The notes beneath the pieces were generated by a model. That model was not told the origin of the DNA. It was given only the letters and a program-made list of their open reading frames with translations, and did not search any database. This document shows, in pieces, positions 9,943 through 20,545 of a DNA stretch of 64,000 nucleotides. Positions within the stretch are counted from its first letter, which is position 1. Every line of letters begins with the position of its first letter. The stretch spans positions 72,077,366 through 72,141,365 of the forward strand of contig CM036758.1 in the NCBI GenBank assembly GCA_020796225.1. Direction: 5' to 3'. This stretch comes from Arion vulgaris. Its lineage: Eukaryota; Mollusca; Gastropoda; Stylommatophora; Arionidae. The translations under genes were made by a program, and so were the position numbers.

Positions 9943-10195
9943 TGGTTACGGGTCTAAATTTGTGGTGTAAAGAATAGAACCACTGTTACCTGCCACGCTT
10001 GTCGTAAGAGGCGTCTAAGGAGGATTGGTTGAAATCGGATGCACGTGTCCTAAGCGTGTAGAAGTCTATGCGTTTAGGGGTCTACGAAACCAAGATGCAA
10101 CGGATACATGTTCTTGGCAAAGATCAAACATATCACAAAGAGTGATTAAAATTGGTCGTAAAGAACGTCGTAAAGAAGAAGAAGAAGATTGGACA
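9943..10195 (+). mobile_element. SINE family B, (GAA)n-tailed
   Basis: Head AGTGGTTACGGGTCTAAATT, then central TTGTCGTAAGAGGCGTCTAA and the body GAAATCGGATGCACGTGTCC. The tail is AAAGATCAAACATATCACAA followed by GAAGAAGAAG. It shares only the central domain with SINE A. Confidence 0.8.
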
Positions 10196-10259
10196 AGGGC
10201 TTTTTATAAACCATATATTACAATTTATATTCAAATTTAAATAAGTTAATGTGAAAATG

Positions 10260-10500
10260 TAGGCGTCTGTGGCTTAGTGCTAGTGAGCTCGATCACAACT
10301 CAAGAGTACCAGGTTCAAACTCTGTGGCGGGCAGTTTGGAAACAAATTTATTTCCATGGATTTCTACGAACTGTAAAAATAGACCTTACCGTTGAGAAAG
10401 CAATGTGAAACTAAATAACGTATAAGTGGTGCCTAGTCGATAAACAACTCTTTAATGTGTTTGATAGTGACATCTTGTAAAAGACATGCCACGATTTTCA
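10260..10500 (+). mobile_element. tRNA-derived SINE family D
   Basis: Begins GGCGTCTGTGGCTTAGTG (A-box TGGCTTAGTG) with B-box GGTTCAAACTC 45 bp later. The body is shared with 18112-18345 and 55310-55560, including AACTGYAAAAATA, GAGAAAGCAATG and ATAAGTGGTGCCTAG. Confidence 0.85.
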
Positions 10501-10545
10501 TTTTTTTCAAAGTTACAATTTATGTTTTAAAAATTAAGAAGTTAA

Positions 10546-11652
10546 CTGATTCAGTACCAGGTTTTTTCACCTCTGGACGGAATTATTTTTTTAGCTTCAA
10601 AATATTGCACACATACTTTAGTTAAATTAAAATATTGTTTCTAAATATGATTTAAAGTTGAACTTATTATATATCAAATTAAAGATAAATGATTGTACTT
10701 TCATAAAATATTTATTGTATGCAAAAATATAATGTTGTGTTGACTGTGCATGACAAATATTAGCATGTAATAAAAAAATTAATTGAAATTGTGAGAACAA
10801 ATATGCAACTTACCAAGGGCCTTGAGGAACAATATGGTGAATAAGTCAGTGTAACTGCTCTCTTTATATAAGTAATCCATTTATGAATACACAAAAATTA
10901 AGAAAATATTGACGGAATATATGGTTTACTAACTGTTGCAAATTAGCAACACGACCATCTTTGAAGAAATTTCCATTAAAATTGTCAAATTGAAGATTTC
11001 ACATACTAAACATTCATGTCTCATAATATATAATCACATACAGTGGAAATTATAGCAATATTTACAGGAATAAAGAACTAAAGTATATGAATAATAGTCC
11101 TAACATAGCAACTATATACTTTCTCTCCAAGTAGACTGTGTAGGTTCTGTCTGAATCCTTCTTCTTTTTGTTGCAATCCTACTGAACCTGCTGGGCAACG
11201 CCTCTCGCAGCTGGTTGGGAAAAACTACTAGTATTATTTAAATTATTAATAATCGACGTATTTAAATCACAAACTTCTGTGTCATCAGAAGCTTCACTAT
11301 CAGTATCTACATCTTCATGCAACCAATCTCGCGCTTCTGCAGCTGTAAAACGTGCAGAACGAGCTGATAACAAACCATTTCTAGACTCTGAATTGTTAGA
11401 CATTATTTTTTAATCACAGGGTAACTTGAAAACGAAAATTAAACTTGGTTTCACTTCTGATTCTAGTCAAAACCACGATGTTGTGATTTGGTTATCGTTA
11501 GTACTTCCTTTCTACTTAGTTTCCGGTTGATATAAAACTACAATCGGAGTGAAAATTAATAAAACTCAACGCAATAGTAGCCGTCTTTAAACGACGCTTG
11601 GGCCACGAGATAAGAAATATGTGCACTACAGTGTTCCACGGGACTGAATCAG
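10546..11652. mobile_element. piggyBac element, internally deleted
   Basis: A 1,107-bp element flanked by TTAA (10542-10545 and 11653-11656). The ends are CTGATTCAGT and ACTGAATCAG, a perfect 10-bp inverted repeat. It contains an N-terminal piggyBac-like transposase fragment on the minus strand (11179-11403) and no catalytic domain, so it is a non-autonomous deletion derivative. The rest is AT-rich and non-coding. Confidence 0.85.
11179..11403 (-). pseudogene. piggyBac transposase N-terminal remnant
   Basis: 74 codons from ATG to stop. The peptide has SARFTAAEARDWLHED then an acidic DTDSEASDDTE run, typical of the N-termini of piggyBac-family transposases (xxxEALxxLxED plus an acidic stretch). 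The DDE/D catalytic domain and C-terminal zinc finger are absent. Start and length suggest exon-like or deletion truncation right after the acidic region. It sits inside the TTAA-flanked element at 10546-11652. I cannot exclude that the short peptide is still translated. Confidence 0.65.
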
Positions 11653-11997
11653 TTAATGTTAACAGTTAAAAATAATTAATTTTAAAATAATTGTTAACAT
11701 TTGAGAAAGTTATCTTCAAATACAAAAATTAATTTGTTAAAATTAATGTTACAATGTTGATATGCTTTGATATTTCTACATTTGATATATTATGTATAAT
11801 CAGTCAATATATGTTCTATATGTTTGTTATGGGGACAAATTAGCGTAATGCATAAGCGTTTGCATATCGACTTGGACACATGCGGATTGTGAGTACTCTT
11901 TCCGCACGCAGTTATTTTCTCAGTTGTACACAGTTAATTCAAGGGATGCAAAAAAGAGCAATTTTTAAAAAAATGGATAACTACTCGTATCTATTGA

Positions 11998-12145
11998 TAT
12001 CGACTGATTCACATTTCTTGTGACATTTTTGCTGAGAATCGGCCTACATTGCGCCTTGGTTCATAGGCTCTTGCACATTTAAGACATGCGCTTCTGAAAA
12101 TTTCAGACTAACTGATGGTTTAAACTTGTGCAGCAAGTTTTCAAA
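11998..12145. repeat. Dispersed repeat G, copy 1
   Basis: Nearly identical to 22487-22672 over GGTTCATAGGCTCTTGCACA, GACATGCGCTTCTGAAAATT and TGATGGTTTAAACTTGTGCA. Family unknown. Confidence 0.75.
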
Positions 12146-12221
12146 TAATATAATAAATAAACATATACATATATATATATCTTATTATATACTAATTTTA
12201 AGAAAACTGGACAACATATTA

Positions 12222-12415
12222 AAAACTTGTCTTATCTTATCTTAACCACATTTGCCGTGAAGCGTCGTGGGTAGAGTTAGTTTTCTATCTTGTGCCAGGT
12301 GTATTGCGCTTGACGTTGTCAGTCCATGCTTTCACAGGGACTCTGAGATGTTATCTATCCATCGTGTTCTTGGCCTGCCTTGTGCTCTACCTATTAGAAT
12401 AACAAGGTTAAAAAT
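12222..12415 (-). mobile_element. LINE 3' tail with (TCTTA)n end
   Basis: Minus-strand counterpart of 55905-56090. Both carry AACACGATGG, TAGATAACATC, AAGCGCAAY and ACCTGGCACAAGATAG, then a (GATAA)n microsatellite tail, here TCTTATCTTATCTTA at 12230. Confidence 0.75.
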
Positions 12416-12835
12416 TAGTAGAAGTAAAACTAAAAAGAGTTGTATAAACAAAACAACTTGAATGGCGCAGTGTGCTGTGATTGGCGTTCAATGGAATACA
12501 CTATAGCACAGTGTGCAGCGATTGGCATGGAAAGAGTTAATCCCACACTCAACCTTCCACATGCGAGGAAAGGAATTGTCCCTCCTATCTTCTGTATATT
12601 AGGAGATAGAAATGTGACGTGAGAGACACTTCATACACAGGTCTGAGAAGGCTACGAGACTTCTATTATAATATATGTTGTGTACATATATTATGATGCC
12701 AGTTGTTTATATATATCATCATTATGTTGCTTACAGTTCTCTGAAACTATAGTTTAGTTTCAATAAACTATAACCCCTTGTGTTTAGCAGCTGTCATATC
12801 ACATGATGAGGGAGATCAAGATCAAACTCAATGAA
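12416..12835. other. No recognisable gene; minor internal repeat
   Basis: Two short similar phrases (GCGCAGTGTGCTGTGATTGG and CACAGTGTGCAGCGATTGG) lie 43 bp apart. Otherwise AT-rich and unremarkable. Confidence 0.4.
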
Positions 12836-13205
12836 TTAACCCATTCATCCTTCTGAACCGGTTTACTGGCTCACACCATTTTTTAAGATAACGTATAGCC
12901 AGTATACTGGCTAATTTAGTATAATAATAATTCCTCTCGTACCGATATGCATTACATAGGGCCTGCAAGCAATTTCTCCATACTGCTCTATCCTGGGCAA
13001 CTCGCTCAATCTCCCCCATGGAACTGAGACCAATATTTCTTGCCTCTCTCAGCAAAGTTCATTTCAGGGTTTCCTAGGTCGACCTCTTTCTTGAACCCTT
13101 TGTTTCTCACTTCAATGCCTGCTTTGAAATTCTTTATTATAATTTAGTATACATTTCAAAATAAATACACCGGAGGTAAAAACAAATTGCAGAGTGAATG
13201 GGTTT
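12836..13205. mobile_element. TTAA-type MITE interrupted by a LINE tail
   Basis: Left end TTAACCCATTCATCCTTCTG and right end CAGAGTGAATGGGTT (to ~13205) are inverted relative to each other (AACCCATTCA / TGAATGGGTT). The inner sequence GTATACTGGCTAATTTAGTA is interrupted by the ATT-tailed LINE N at 12925-13135. Confidence 0.65.
12925..13140 (-). mobile_element. LINE N 3' tail, (ATT)n-tailed
   Basis: The minus frame at 12828-13055 has LREARNIGLSSMGEIERVAQ, DRAVWRN and LQALCNAYRYER. Related copies are at 30870-31100, 35790-36187, 44985-45355 and 61138-61250. The tail is an ATT/AAT microsatellite. 5'-truncated. Confidence 0.8.
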
Positions 13206-13404
13206 TTTTATTACAATGCAGAAGCACTTGAGCTTTCAGCTCTTGGCTCGGTGTCATGGACATCGTAACCCTTCGGTTCGGTGCCACGAACACCGTGAAT
13301 TTGGGAACCTGTGGCTTTTCTGCCAGCCCACGGAATTGAACCTGCACTCACAGAGGGCTAGTCACCCAAAGTCCAGCGCGCTATGGACACGATGGGCAGA
13401 CAGG
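13206..13404 (-). mobile_element. SINE family P, with target duplication
   Basis: About 200 bp similar to 41462-41680. T-run at the left, then CAGCTCTTGGCTCGGTG, CGGTGCCACGAACACCG, CCAGCCCACGGAATT. Flanked by AGTGAATGGGT on both sides (~13194 and ~13406), so it inserted into the right end of the TTAA-type MITE. Confidence 0.8.
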
Positions 13405-13584
13405 CAAGTGAATGGGTGAAAGAGTAAGTCTCTTCTACAGAACTGCGAAGAAAACAAATGATGAGGTTTTAAAACAGGCCTACACACAAAGAAACCGTAT
13501 CAAAAGAATTAAAATCGACAATCAAGATTCTTCATGAATATAATGCGAAGTGAAGGTTAGGAACGTTTGATGATAATGGGTAAA

Positions 13585-13705
13585 AGGAAGGGAGTGGGGT
13601 AGCTAGCCCCACACCCAATCTCCTTATTTGCCTCTTACTACATGTGTAACAAGGATTCTATTCTTTACACGCCTAATTTAGGCCCTAGTAACCACCCAGG
13701 CAAAG
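13585..13705 (-). mobile_element. SINE family B, 5' half
   Basis: The reverse complement reads GGTTACTAGGGCCTAAATT, GTGTAAAGAATAGAATCC, GTAGTAAGAGGCAAATAAGG. Matches the heads at 9943 and 31108. Confidence 0.65.
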
Positions 13706-13984
13706 TACTTACTTGGGGGTCAACCATTTTTATTTCGAGGGTTGTAGGATGGGTATAATCTAATCAACAATACCTTTAAGCTGTGTATATTTTTTTTTTT
13801 TTTTATAATTATCTTTTTTTATGTTCAGAAATTAAAAACAAATTTGTTTTAAAATCTATTTCATGTTCATATTTATATGTTTATAAGTTTAAAACATATC
13901 CATTTTGATGTTCGTATTTATATATTTATATGATGGAAAACATTTATGTTTGCATTTATACATTTATTATATGGAAATTTTAAT

Positions 13985-14032
13985 GGAAATCCACTAAAGG
14001 TTCTTGATATATATATATATATATATACATGT
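13985..14032. repeat. (TA)n microsatellite
   Basis: Run of TA near 14008-14028. Confidence 0.9.
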
Positions 14033-14063
14033 TGTAGATGTCTTATTTAGAGATTTTGTTACA

Positions 14064-14306
14064 TTTCTTCCTCGACCACTCCATATTGACCACTTGTTAA
14101 CCAATCTATGTGATCTGAGCCTAAAGAGCGATTGTACGTTGTGCCAGTTATGCGCCTACAAGTAGGCCAGCATATCCAATTTCTGCGAGACTTTTTATAT
14201 TTACTAGGGTAGCTTCCCTAGGGTAGCTTCAGTCGCCTCTTACGATATGCTTTGTAGGTTGCAGTGTAACTATTATTTGTCCCTTGAGAGCCCCGGCAAC
14301 ATACAG
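14064..14306 (-). mobile_element. SINE family A
   Basis: GACCACTTGTTAACCA...CGATTGTACGTTGTGCCAG...TAGGCCAGCATATCC. A local duplication of CTAGGGTAGCTTC is visible at 14204-14230. Confidence 0.85.
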
Positions 14307-14317
14307 GAAAGATTTTG

Positions 14318-14375
14318 ATGTCAGGGAAGACTGAAGTAAAACTATGTAGCAATGTCGAAACACTTAATAGCGAGT
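14318..14375 (+). mobile_element. Repeat F fragment, single 30-bp unit
   Basis: GGGAAGACTGAAGTAAAACT then ATGTAGCAATGTCGAAACAC. This is a one-copy version of the unit tandemly amplified at 26747-27285. Confidence 0.65.
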
Positions 14376-14945
14376 AATTTTTAGGGCCATTGGGGATGTA
14401 TTATCTGGCTCTATGTGTTATGTCTGCTATATAGAAAGTCTGTAGTGGGGTAGAGGTAAACCTCTATCCAAGGAGATGTAAGAGCCTCCTTCCCTTTGCT
14501 AGTCTACAAGACATCCTTGGGCAGGATGGAGTACGAGCCGCCCTCCAGCAGGGTCATCTGAAGTCATGGGAGCAGGTGGTGGATGAGACGGAGCATCTGA
14601 TAGTGTCAATAGTTATGGTCTCAAAACTCACGATGGTAAGCAGAGGATCTCTGTAATAGAGACAATGGCTACGGTCATGGACCAGTATGGTCACTGCCAT
14701 GGACATGCCAGACAGTGTCGTCTTTGTGGTAGAGAGAGAAGATATTCTATTCAATTTTTCATGGGTATGGTGAGCAGATGGACTTTGGGAAGGCTGCCAC
14801 AATAGAGGACAGAGCATGCATGGAAATGAGCATTGCGCCATGACATCAAATTGCATAACATAACATGACTTCCATGTCAAGAGACTTTTCCTGCGGGTAG
14901 AGACAGAGTGAGAAATTTGTCAACAATCATCACTTTAGAACAATG
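14376..14945. other. Unclassified, no supported gene
   Basis: A 108-codon minus frame (14554-14880) has no recognisable motif. The GC content is slightly higher than in neighbouring sequence. Possibly a decayed repeat. Confidence 0.3.
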
Positions 14946-14949
14946 AGTA

Positions 14950-15198
14950 CCGCCGTGTGGTACCGGCGCACAAGGGAGCAACAAATAATACCACTGCGAA
15001 CTATAAGGCGCAGGTGTGAGTAAAAAGTGACTGATGCAGGACATAGGGAAGCTACCCTAGTAAATAAAAGCGTCACAGAAATCGGATGTGCTGTAGGTCT
15101 ATAACTGACAATCGTACAATTGCTGTTAGGCTCAGATCACATACAAATCACACAGAGTAGGGAACAAGTGGTTGATATGGAACGTTCAAAGAAGAAGA
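14950..15198 (+). mobile_element. SINE family A
   Basis: CGTGTGGTACCGGCGCACAA head, CTAGGGAAGCTACCCTAGTA central stem, AAGAAGAAGAAC tail. Confidence 0.85.
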
Positions 15199-15362
15199 AC
15201 AGTGAGTAGAAAACATGAAGAGGACTGCTGCATTGGGAAACAAAGTATAAAGATGACTGTGCATTGAACAAGTTAAGGAATGTCATGAAACAAGTATAAA
15301 GATGACTGCTGCATTGGGAAGACAAAGTATAAAGATGACTGTTGCATTGGAAGACACAGTAT
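15199..15362. repeat. ~32-bp tandem repeat adjoining SINE A tail
   Basis: About five units built on AAAGTATAAAGATGACTG and TGCATTGGGAA, starting directly after the SINE's GAA tail. Confidence 0.8.
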
Positions 15363-15540
15363 GTGTTTAGTTTAGTCATCAGATCATCATCACTGTACAT
15401 CGAACCAATTAGTCTATAAGTGCTCCGATCTCCCCCTCAGTATGTCTCTCAGCGTGTTGTGACTAACGACCTTGGTTCTTTGTTGGTTTACTATTCTTCT
15501 TTAGCTACCAGCATAGTGTTCTTGTCTAGCTACACACAAG
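15363..15540 (-). mobile_element. LINE-related dispersed repeat H, copy 2
   Basis: Close match to 4800-4975: TAGTTTAGTCATCAGATCAT, GTGCTCCGATCTCC, ATGTCTCTCAGCGTG, then CTTGTCTAGCTACAC. Confidence 0.65.
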
Positions 15541-16155
15541 GACCCTTTAGGACCGTTGATTTTAGGACCTTTGGAATGTTTCTGTCATAGTTTATATGTA
15601 GCCTGCTGTGAAATTTGTCATTTCTGTTGTTTCGTTTGCTTTATAAATACTTTTTGGTCAAACATTGCTGTGTATTGTTATTGTATAACTGCATTACTAT
15701 GTTATTACGTGTTTCGCCATTGCTATATAGTTTTACTTCGGTCTTCCCTTCTATCGATAATACTATTGCCTAGCTACACCACACTTGACTCGGAATTCTT
15801 GCAGTCTGGTTAGGGTTGTAGATTCTCCACTCTTACTTGAATCATGTACAAATCCTCTCTCACTTAGGGAATTTGTAATGGTCAGTCTGGTCCATTGCTA
15901 ATGTGTGAACTTGACCAATGTCCGAGGATGTTGATGTGAAGAGCTGAACTATCTATCATTGACATGTTATATGTTTTTCTTCTTTCAGCTCCCCTCGGAG
16001 CATAAGGCATCAACAAATTTCCTTCCAACCAGATCTGTCTTGAGCAACCCAGCTTAGTTCATTCCAGGTCTTTCCTGCCTCTTCTCTTTCTCTGTCGACA
16101 TTTCATCTCCATTTCTCTCTAGGCCGCCCCTTACCTCTCTTGCCTCCAGTATTCC
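15541..16155. other. Unclassified; no supported gene
   Basis: The 85-codon plus frame at 15556-15813 is Cys/Leu/Tyr-rich, and the ATGTTATTACGTGTTTCGCC phrase at ~15698 echoes repeat F. 16010-16155 resembles a LINE J-like minus tail (CTTTCCTGCCTCTTCT, CTAGGCCGCCCCTTACC, coding GKGRPREKW on the minus strand). Confidence 0.35.
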
Positions 16156-16160
16156 ATTTC

Positions 16161-17945
16161 AAAGCCACATGTGGGTGTCTGGTCTTGAAACAAAGCCACA
16201 TGTGGGTGTCTGGTCTTGAAACAAAGCCACATGTGGGTGTCTGGTCTTGAAACAAAGCCATATGTGGGTGTCTGGTCTTGAAACAAAGCCACATGTGGGT
16301 GTCTGGTCTTGAAACAAAGCCACATGTGGGTGTCTGGTCTTGAAACAAAGCCACATGTGGGTGTCTGGTATTGAAACAAAGCCACATGTGGGTGTCTGGT
16401 CTTGAAACAAAGCCACATGTGGGTGTCTGGTATTGAAACAAAGCCACATGTGGGTGTCTGGTCTTGAAACAAAGCCACATGGGGGTGTCTGGTCTTGAAA
16501 CAAAGCCACATGTGGGTGTCTGGTCTTGAAACAAAGCCACATGTGGGTGTCTGGTCTTGAAACAAAGCCACATGTGGGTGTCTGGTCTTGAAACAAAGCC
16601 ACATGTGGGTGTCTGGTCTTGAAACAAAGCCACATGTGGGTGTCTGGTCTTGAAACAAAGCCACATGGGGGTGTCTGGTCTTGAAACAAAGCCACATGTG
16701 GGTGTCTGGTCTTGAAACAAAGCCACATGTGGGTGTCTGGTCTTGAAACAAAGCCACATGTGGGTGTCTGGTCTTGAAACAAAGCCACATGTGGGTGTCT
16801 GGTCTTGAAACAAAGCAACATGTGGATGTCTGGTATTGAAACAAAGTCACATGTGGGTGTCTGGTCTTGAAACAAAGCCACATGTGATTGTCTGCTCTTG
16901 AAACAAGTCCACATTGGGTGTCTGGTCTTAGAAACAAAGCCACATGTGGATGTCTGGTATTGAAACAAAGTCACATATGGGTGTCTGGTCTTGAAACAAA
17001 GCCACATGTGGATGTCTGGTATTGAAACAAAGTCACATATGGGTGTCTGGTCTTGAAACAAAGCCACATGTGGGTGTCTGGTATTGAAACAAAGCCACAT
17101 GTGGATGTCTGGTCTTGAAACAAAGCCACATGTGGGTGTCTGGTCTTGAAACAAAGTCACATATGGGTGTCTGGTCTTGAAACAAAGTCACATGTGGGTG
17201 TCTGGTCTTGAAACAAAGCCACATGTGGGTGTCTGGTCTTGAAACAAAGCCACATGTGGGTGTCTGGTCTTGAAACAAAGCCACATGGGGGTGTCTGGTC
17301 TTGAAACAAAGCCACATGTGGGTGTCTGGTCTTGAAACAAAGCCACATGTGGGTGTCTGGTCTTGAAACAAAGCCACATGTGGGTGTCTGGTCTTGAAAC
17401 AAAGCCACATGTGGGTGTCTGGTCTTGAAACAAAGCAACATGTGGATGTCTGGTATTGAAACAAAGTCACATGTGGGTGTCTGGTCTTGAAACAAAGCCA
17501 CATGTGGATGTCTGGTCTTGAAACAAAGCCACATGTGGGTGTCTGGTCTTGAAACAAAGCCACATGTGGATGTCTGGTATTGAAACAAAGTCACATATGG
17601 GTGTCTGGTCTTGAAACAAAGTCACATGTGGGTGTCTGGTCTTGAAACAAAGCCACATGTGGATGTCTGGTATTGAAACAAAGCCACATGTGGGTGTCTG
17701 GTCTTGAAACAAAGTCACATATGGTTGTCTGGTATTGAAACAAAGTCACATATGGATGTCTGGTCTTGAAACAAAGCCACATGTGGGTGTCTGGTCTTGA
17801 AACAAAGCAACATGTGGATGTCTGGTATTGAAACAAAGTCACATGTGGGTGTCTGGTCTTGAAACAAACTACATGTGGATGTCAATGTCTGAACAAGCAT
17901 GTGGGTGTCTGTTAAACACCACATGTGGATGCTATTAACAATCAC
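16161..17945. repeat. 31-bp minisatellite, ~55 units
   Basis: Unit AAAGCCACATGTGGGTGTCT followed by GGTCTTGAAAC. Each unit contains the 10-bp perfect palindrome CCACATGTGG. Variants (GATGTCTGGTATT, AAGTCACATATGG) recur in blocks, indicating higher-order duplication. Period 31 is not a multiple of 3 and the minus strand lacks stops, so all three minus frames stay open for hundreds of codons. The 236-333-residue frames are translation artefacts of the array, not proteins. Confidence 0.97.
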
Positions 17946-18111
17946 GTGGTGTCGTATTGAGACATATATTACTTATCATATTCAATTAAATATTAAACAT
18001 CTTCCGAGATTTTGGTTTTCTGACCATTTCATTCACACAAGAAGTCAGAGTATTTGTACTTGTTTTGTCATTTGTTGGTAACTTATATCAAAATCACACA
18101 AGCCTAATATA

Positions 18112-18345
18112 TGTGGTCGTTGTGGCGAATCGGTTGTGAGCTCGATCACAACCCAGAAGTACTGGTTCAAACTCTGCGGCAGGCAGTTAGTAAGCAAATT
18201 TGTTCCCATAGATTTTTGTGAACTGCAAAAATAAACCTCACCATTCAGAAAGCAATGTTAAACGATTGAGTGTATAAGTGGTTTCTAGAAAATCAACGAC
18301 TTGTTTACTGTGGGTGATGGCAATTTTCTGTAAAGGAAATATATA
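18112..18345 (+). mobile_element. tRNA-derived SINE family D
   Basis: TGGTCGTTGTGGCGAATCGG head, GAGCTCGATCACAACCCAGA, B-box GGTTCAAACTC, then the shared body ending near TTTTCTGTAAAGGA. Confidence 0.85.
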
Positions 18346-18590
18346 TATCTCAGCCTATATATATAACTCTGCTACCAAAGATAAAATTATTAACATCAAT
18401 TATACGTTAATTATTTCTTGCTTATATTTTTATAAATTTTGGTTGTGCAATCAAGTCTCCATGTTTTCTTCAAATATAAATATTGTTTATTTCTTAGTTG
18501 TTGTATGTGAAATATTACTCCTTGTTTAACAACTTCACATTTTTGTAATGTATTTTCATTAAACTGGCTAATGCTACATATAATAATGAG
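18346..18590. other. AT-rich sequence, no gene seen
   Basis: Short hydrophobic frames only (for example 18278-18529), judged to be chance. Confidence 0.4.
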
Positions 18591-18760
18591 AAAATTTAAG
18601 TATTTTGTAAATATAAAGAGACTAGAAGGGTTGAAGACAACCATCACGGAAGTAGGCATCCTGGCAAAGAGACGTCAAGGAAGACCATGGAGATGAATTC
18701 GGGATGTAACTGATGGTTTGAGCAGAGGCGGGACATCTGGCCTATGAGAGAGTGAGAGAA
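18591..18760 (+). mobile_element. LINE J 3' tail
   Basis: Encodes KRLEGLKTTITEVGILAKRR and QGRPWR, then DVTDGLSR and HLAYERVREI. 5'-truncated. The final phrase is duplicated near 18530-18550 (CTCCTTGTTTAACAACTTCA). Confidence 0.7.
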
Positions 18761-18947
18761 ATTGCTCCCTGTTTAACGACTTCAGATTTCTGTAATGTGG
18801 GGTCAGTGTTCATTATTTGTTATATTTTCTTCAAAAGTTATACTCTGTTTGTAAGAGCAAGGTTGTTATTTATATCAAGATTATTTGAAATATTCATTAA
18901 TATTTTACAAGTGTTTTTTGCCATGATTGAGAGAGAATGATATAGTG

Positions 18948-19060
18948 AAGCTTCTGGCTGAAGGGATTAGATAGAGGGCTCCCATTCGGAAGACCTGGGC
19001 TCAATCCCCTGTAAGGCAGAGGTTTTTTTTTTGTCGGTAGCATAAAGAAAAAGATCTTGA
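18948..19060 (+). mobile_element. tRNA-derived SINE family C
   Basis: CTGGCTGAAGGGATTAGATA (A-box region), GGGCTCCCATTCGGAAGACC, B-box-like GGGCTCAATCC, then a T-run. Confidence 0.7.
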
Positions 19061-19330
19061 CCTGAACTGTTTCGATGCGACTGCACTATCCATGCATCCA
19101 TTAAATTCTAGTCTCCTATAATACCAAGTTTTCAGACTACTAAACTTCAAGGCATATTTTTATATATATATCCCTCATCTCAAGTGCCATGCCTGCCGGC
19201 GTAGGCGATCATGTCTCTCCACAACTCTCTCAGCTTGGTGCATGTAATCAGTTCTGATGTCGATCTAATGTATAACCATGATGTCAGGCCATCCAGCATC
19301 TTCTCCCTCTGTCTTCCATGATCTCTCCTT

Positions 19331-19333
<3 letters not shown>

Positions 19334-19364
<31 letters not shown>
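19334..19364. repeat. (TA)n microsatellite
   Basis: About 14 TA units. Confidence 0.95.
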
Positions 19365-19367
<3 letters not shown>

Positions 19368-19559
19368 TTGATTTTTAATGTGCATCCGGTCAAGAAGATA
19401 TGTATTGGTCTGCATTTGTCAAGTATGTTATTTACCTCTTGATAAAGATCTTTTTGTAGAAACATTGTCTGTTGCTGTAATTTTGTGAAATTCTTGTATT
19501 TTGTATTTTATTGTAATTTTCCCAAGTGGTTTTCACTGGTTTTTTTTTAAAAGCAGCAG

Positions 19560-19640
19560 TAGGCATTGGTTAGTGCGCTGGCATCCTAGACAGGTGGTTT
19601 TGGTTCAATCCCCAGGTAATGTAGGGTTGTTTTATACTGC
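19560..19640 (+). mobile_element. tRNA-like SINE head
   Basis: GCATTGGTTAGTGCGCTGGC then B-box GGTTCAATCCC. Likely a SINE fragment. Confidence 0.5.
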
Positions 19641-19826
19641 AGTCCTCTATTAGGTCAATATTCAGTTTTATTTGAAGGTCAGCTCATCCTCAATTTGACC
19701 TCAGTTGAGTGCCAGATCAACTCTTGAAAGTAAAGATGATTATTTGGATGTTGACCACAACACTCATATTGTGTCATTGGTCAAGAAAGTTACTGACCTA
19801 ACACTTTATTCTTCAATAATCTACAT

Positions 19827-20214
19827 CAGCATTTCTCAAACTTTGGTCCGGGGACCTGCGGTGGTCCGCAAGGTACTCATAAGGGGTTCTCATGCGGTTG
19901 AAGAAATATTATGATCTTTGACATTTCAAACTGAAAAATAAATTTAAAATATGTGTATAAACAGGGGTAAATTTGTTCCGCTGCGAAATCAAAGGATCCG
20001 AACTAGACTGGAGTCTAAATATCTGATAGGACAAAATGAAAGATCATTTGAACTTTCTCGAAGTCTGATAAATTAGAGCCAGCTTGACGGTTGGTGTGGT
20101 GTAATAATAACTCCATCGCTAGGAGATTTTCATATATAGACATTTTTGGGGGTCTGCGAGAGCAAAATGTGCTTAAAAGGTCGTCCGCTGTAAAGCAAAG
20201 TTTGGGAACCACTG
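19827..20214. mobile_element. hAT-type MITE
   Basis: Starts CAGCATTTCTCAAACTTTGG and ends AAAGTTTGGGAACCACTG, imperfect hAT-like inverted repeats. Flanks ATCTACAT and ATTTACAA agree at 6 of 8 positions, consistent with an old 8-bp target duplication. Confidence 0.75.
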
Positions 20215-20261
20215 ATTTACAATTTTTGTACTTAAAATGAGATACTGACGTTTTCAAAATG

Positions 20262-20545
20262 TCAGTGTTACAGTTATTGACCAGTGTTACAGTTATTGAC
20301 CAGTGTTACAGTTATTGACCAGTGTTACAGTTATTGACCAGTGTTTAATGAGTTATTGACCAGTGTTACAGTTATTGACCAGTGTTAAGTTATTGACCAG
20401 TGTTACAGTTATTGACCAGTGTTACAGTTATTGACCAGTGTTACAGTTATTGACCAGTGTTACAGTTATTGACCAGTGTTACAGTTATTGACCAGTGTTA
20501 CAGTTATTGACCAGTGTTACAGTTATTGACCAGTGTTACAGTTAC
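20262..20545. repeat. 19-bp minisatellite
   Basis: About 15 units of CAGTGTTACAGTTATTGAC with two short-unit variants. Confidence 0.97.

Noticed and set aside
10260..10345. Bona fide tRNA gene
   Set aside because: A and B boxes are present but no acceptor or anticodon stem pairing was found, and the same head is followed by a shared ~160-bp body in three places, so it is a SINE.
16103..17945. Long minus-strand open frames (up to 333 codons) with repeated QDQTPTCGFVSRPDTHMWLC
   Set aside because: They are three frames of one 31-bp minisatellite lacking stops on that strand. Overlapping frames are equally open, with no start context or non-repeat coding sequence.
16161..17945. CRISPR array (31-bp regular repeat)
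   Set aside because: Units are directly tandem with no spacers, and the sequence is eukaryotic.
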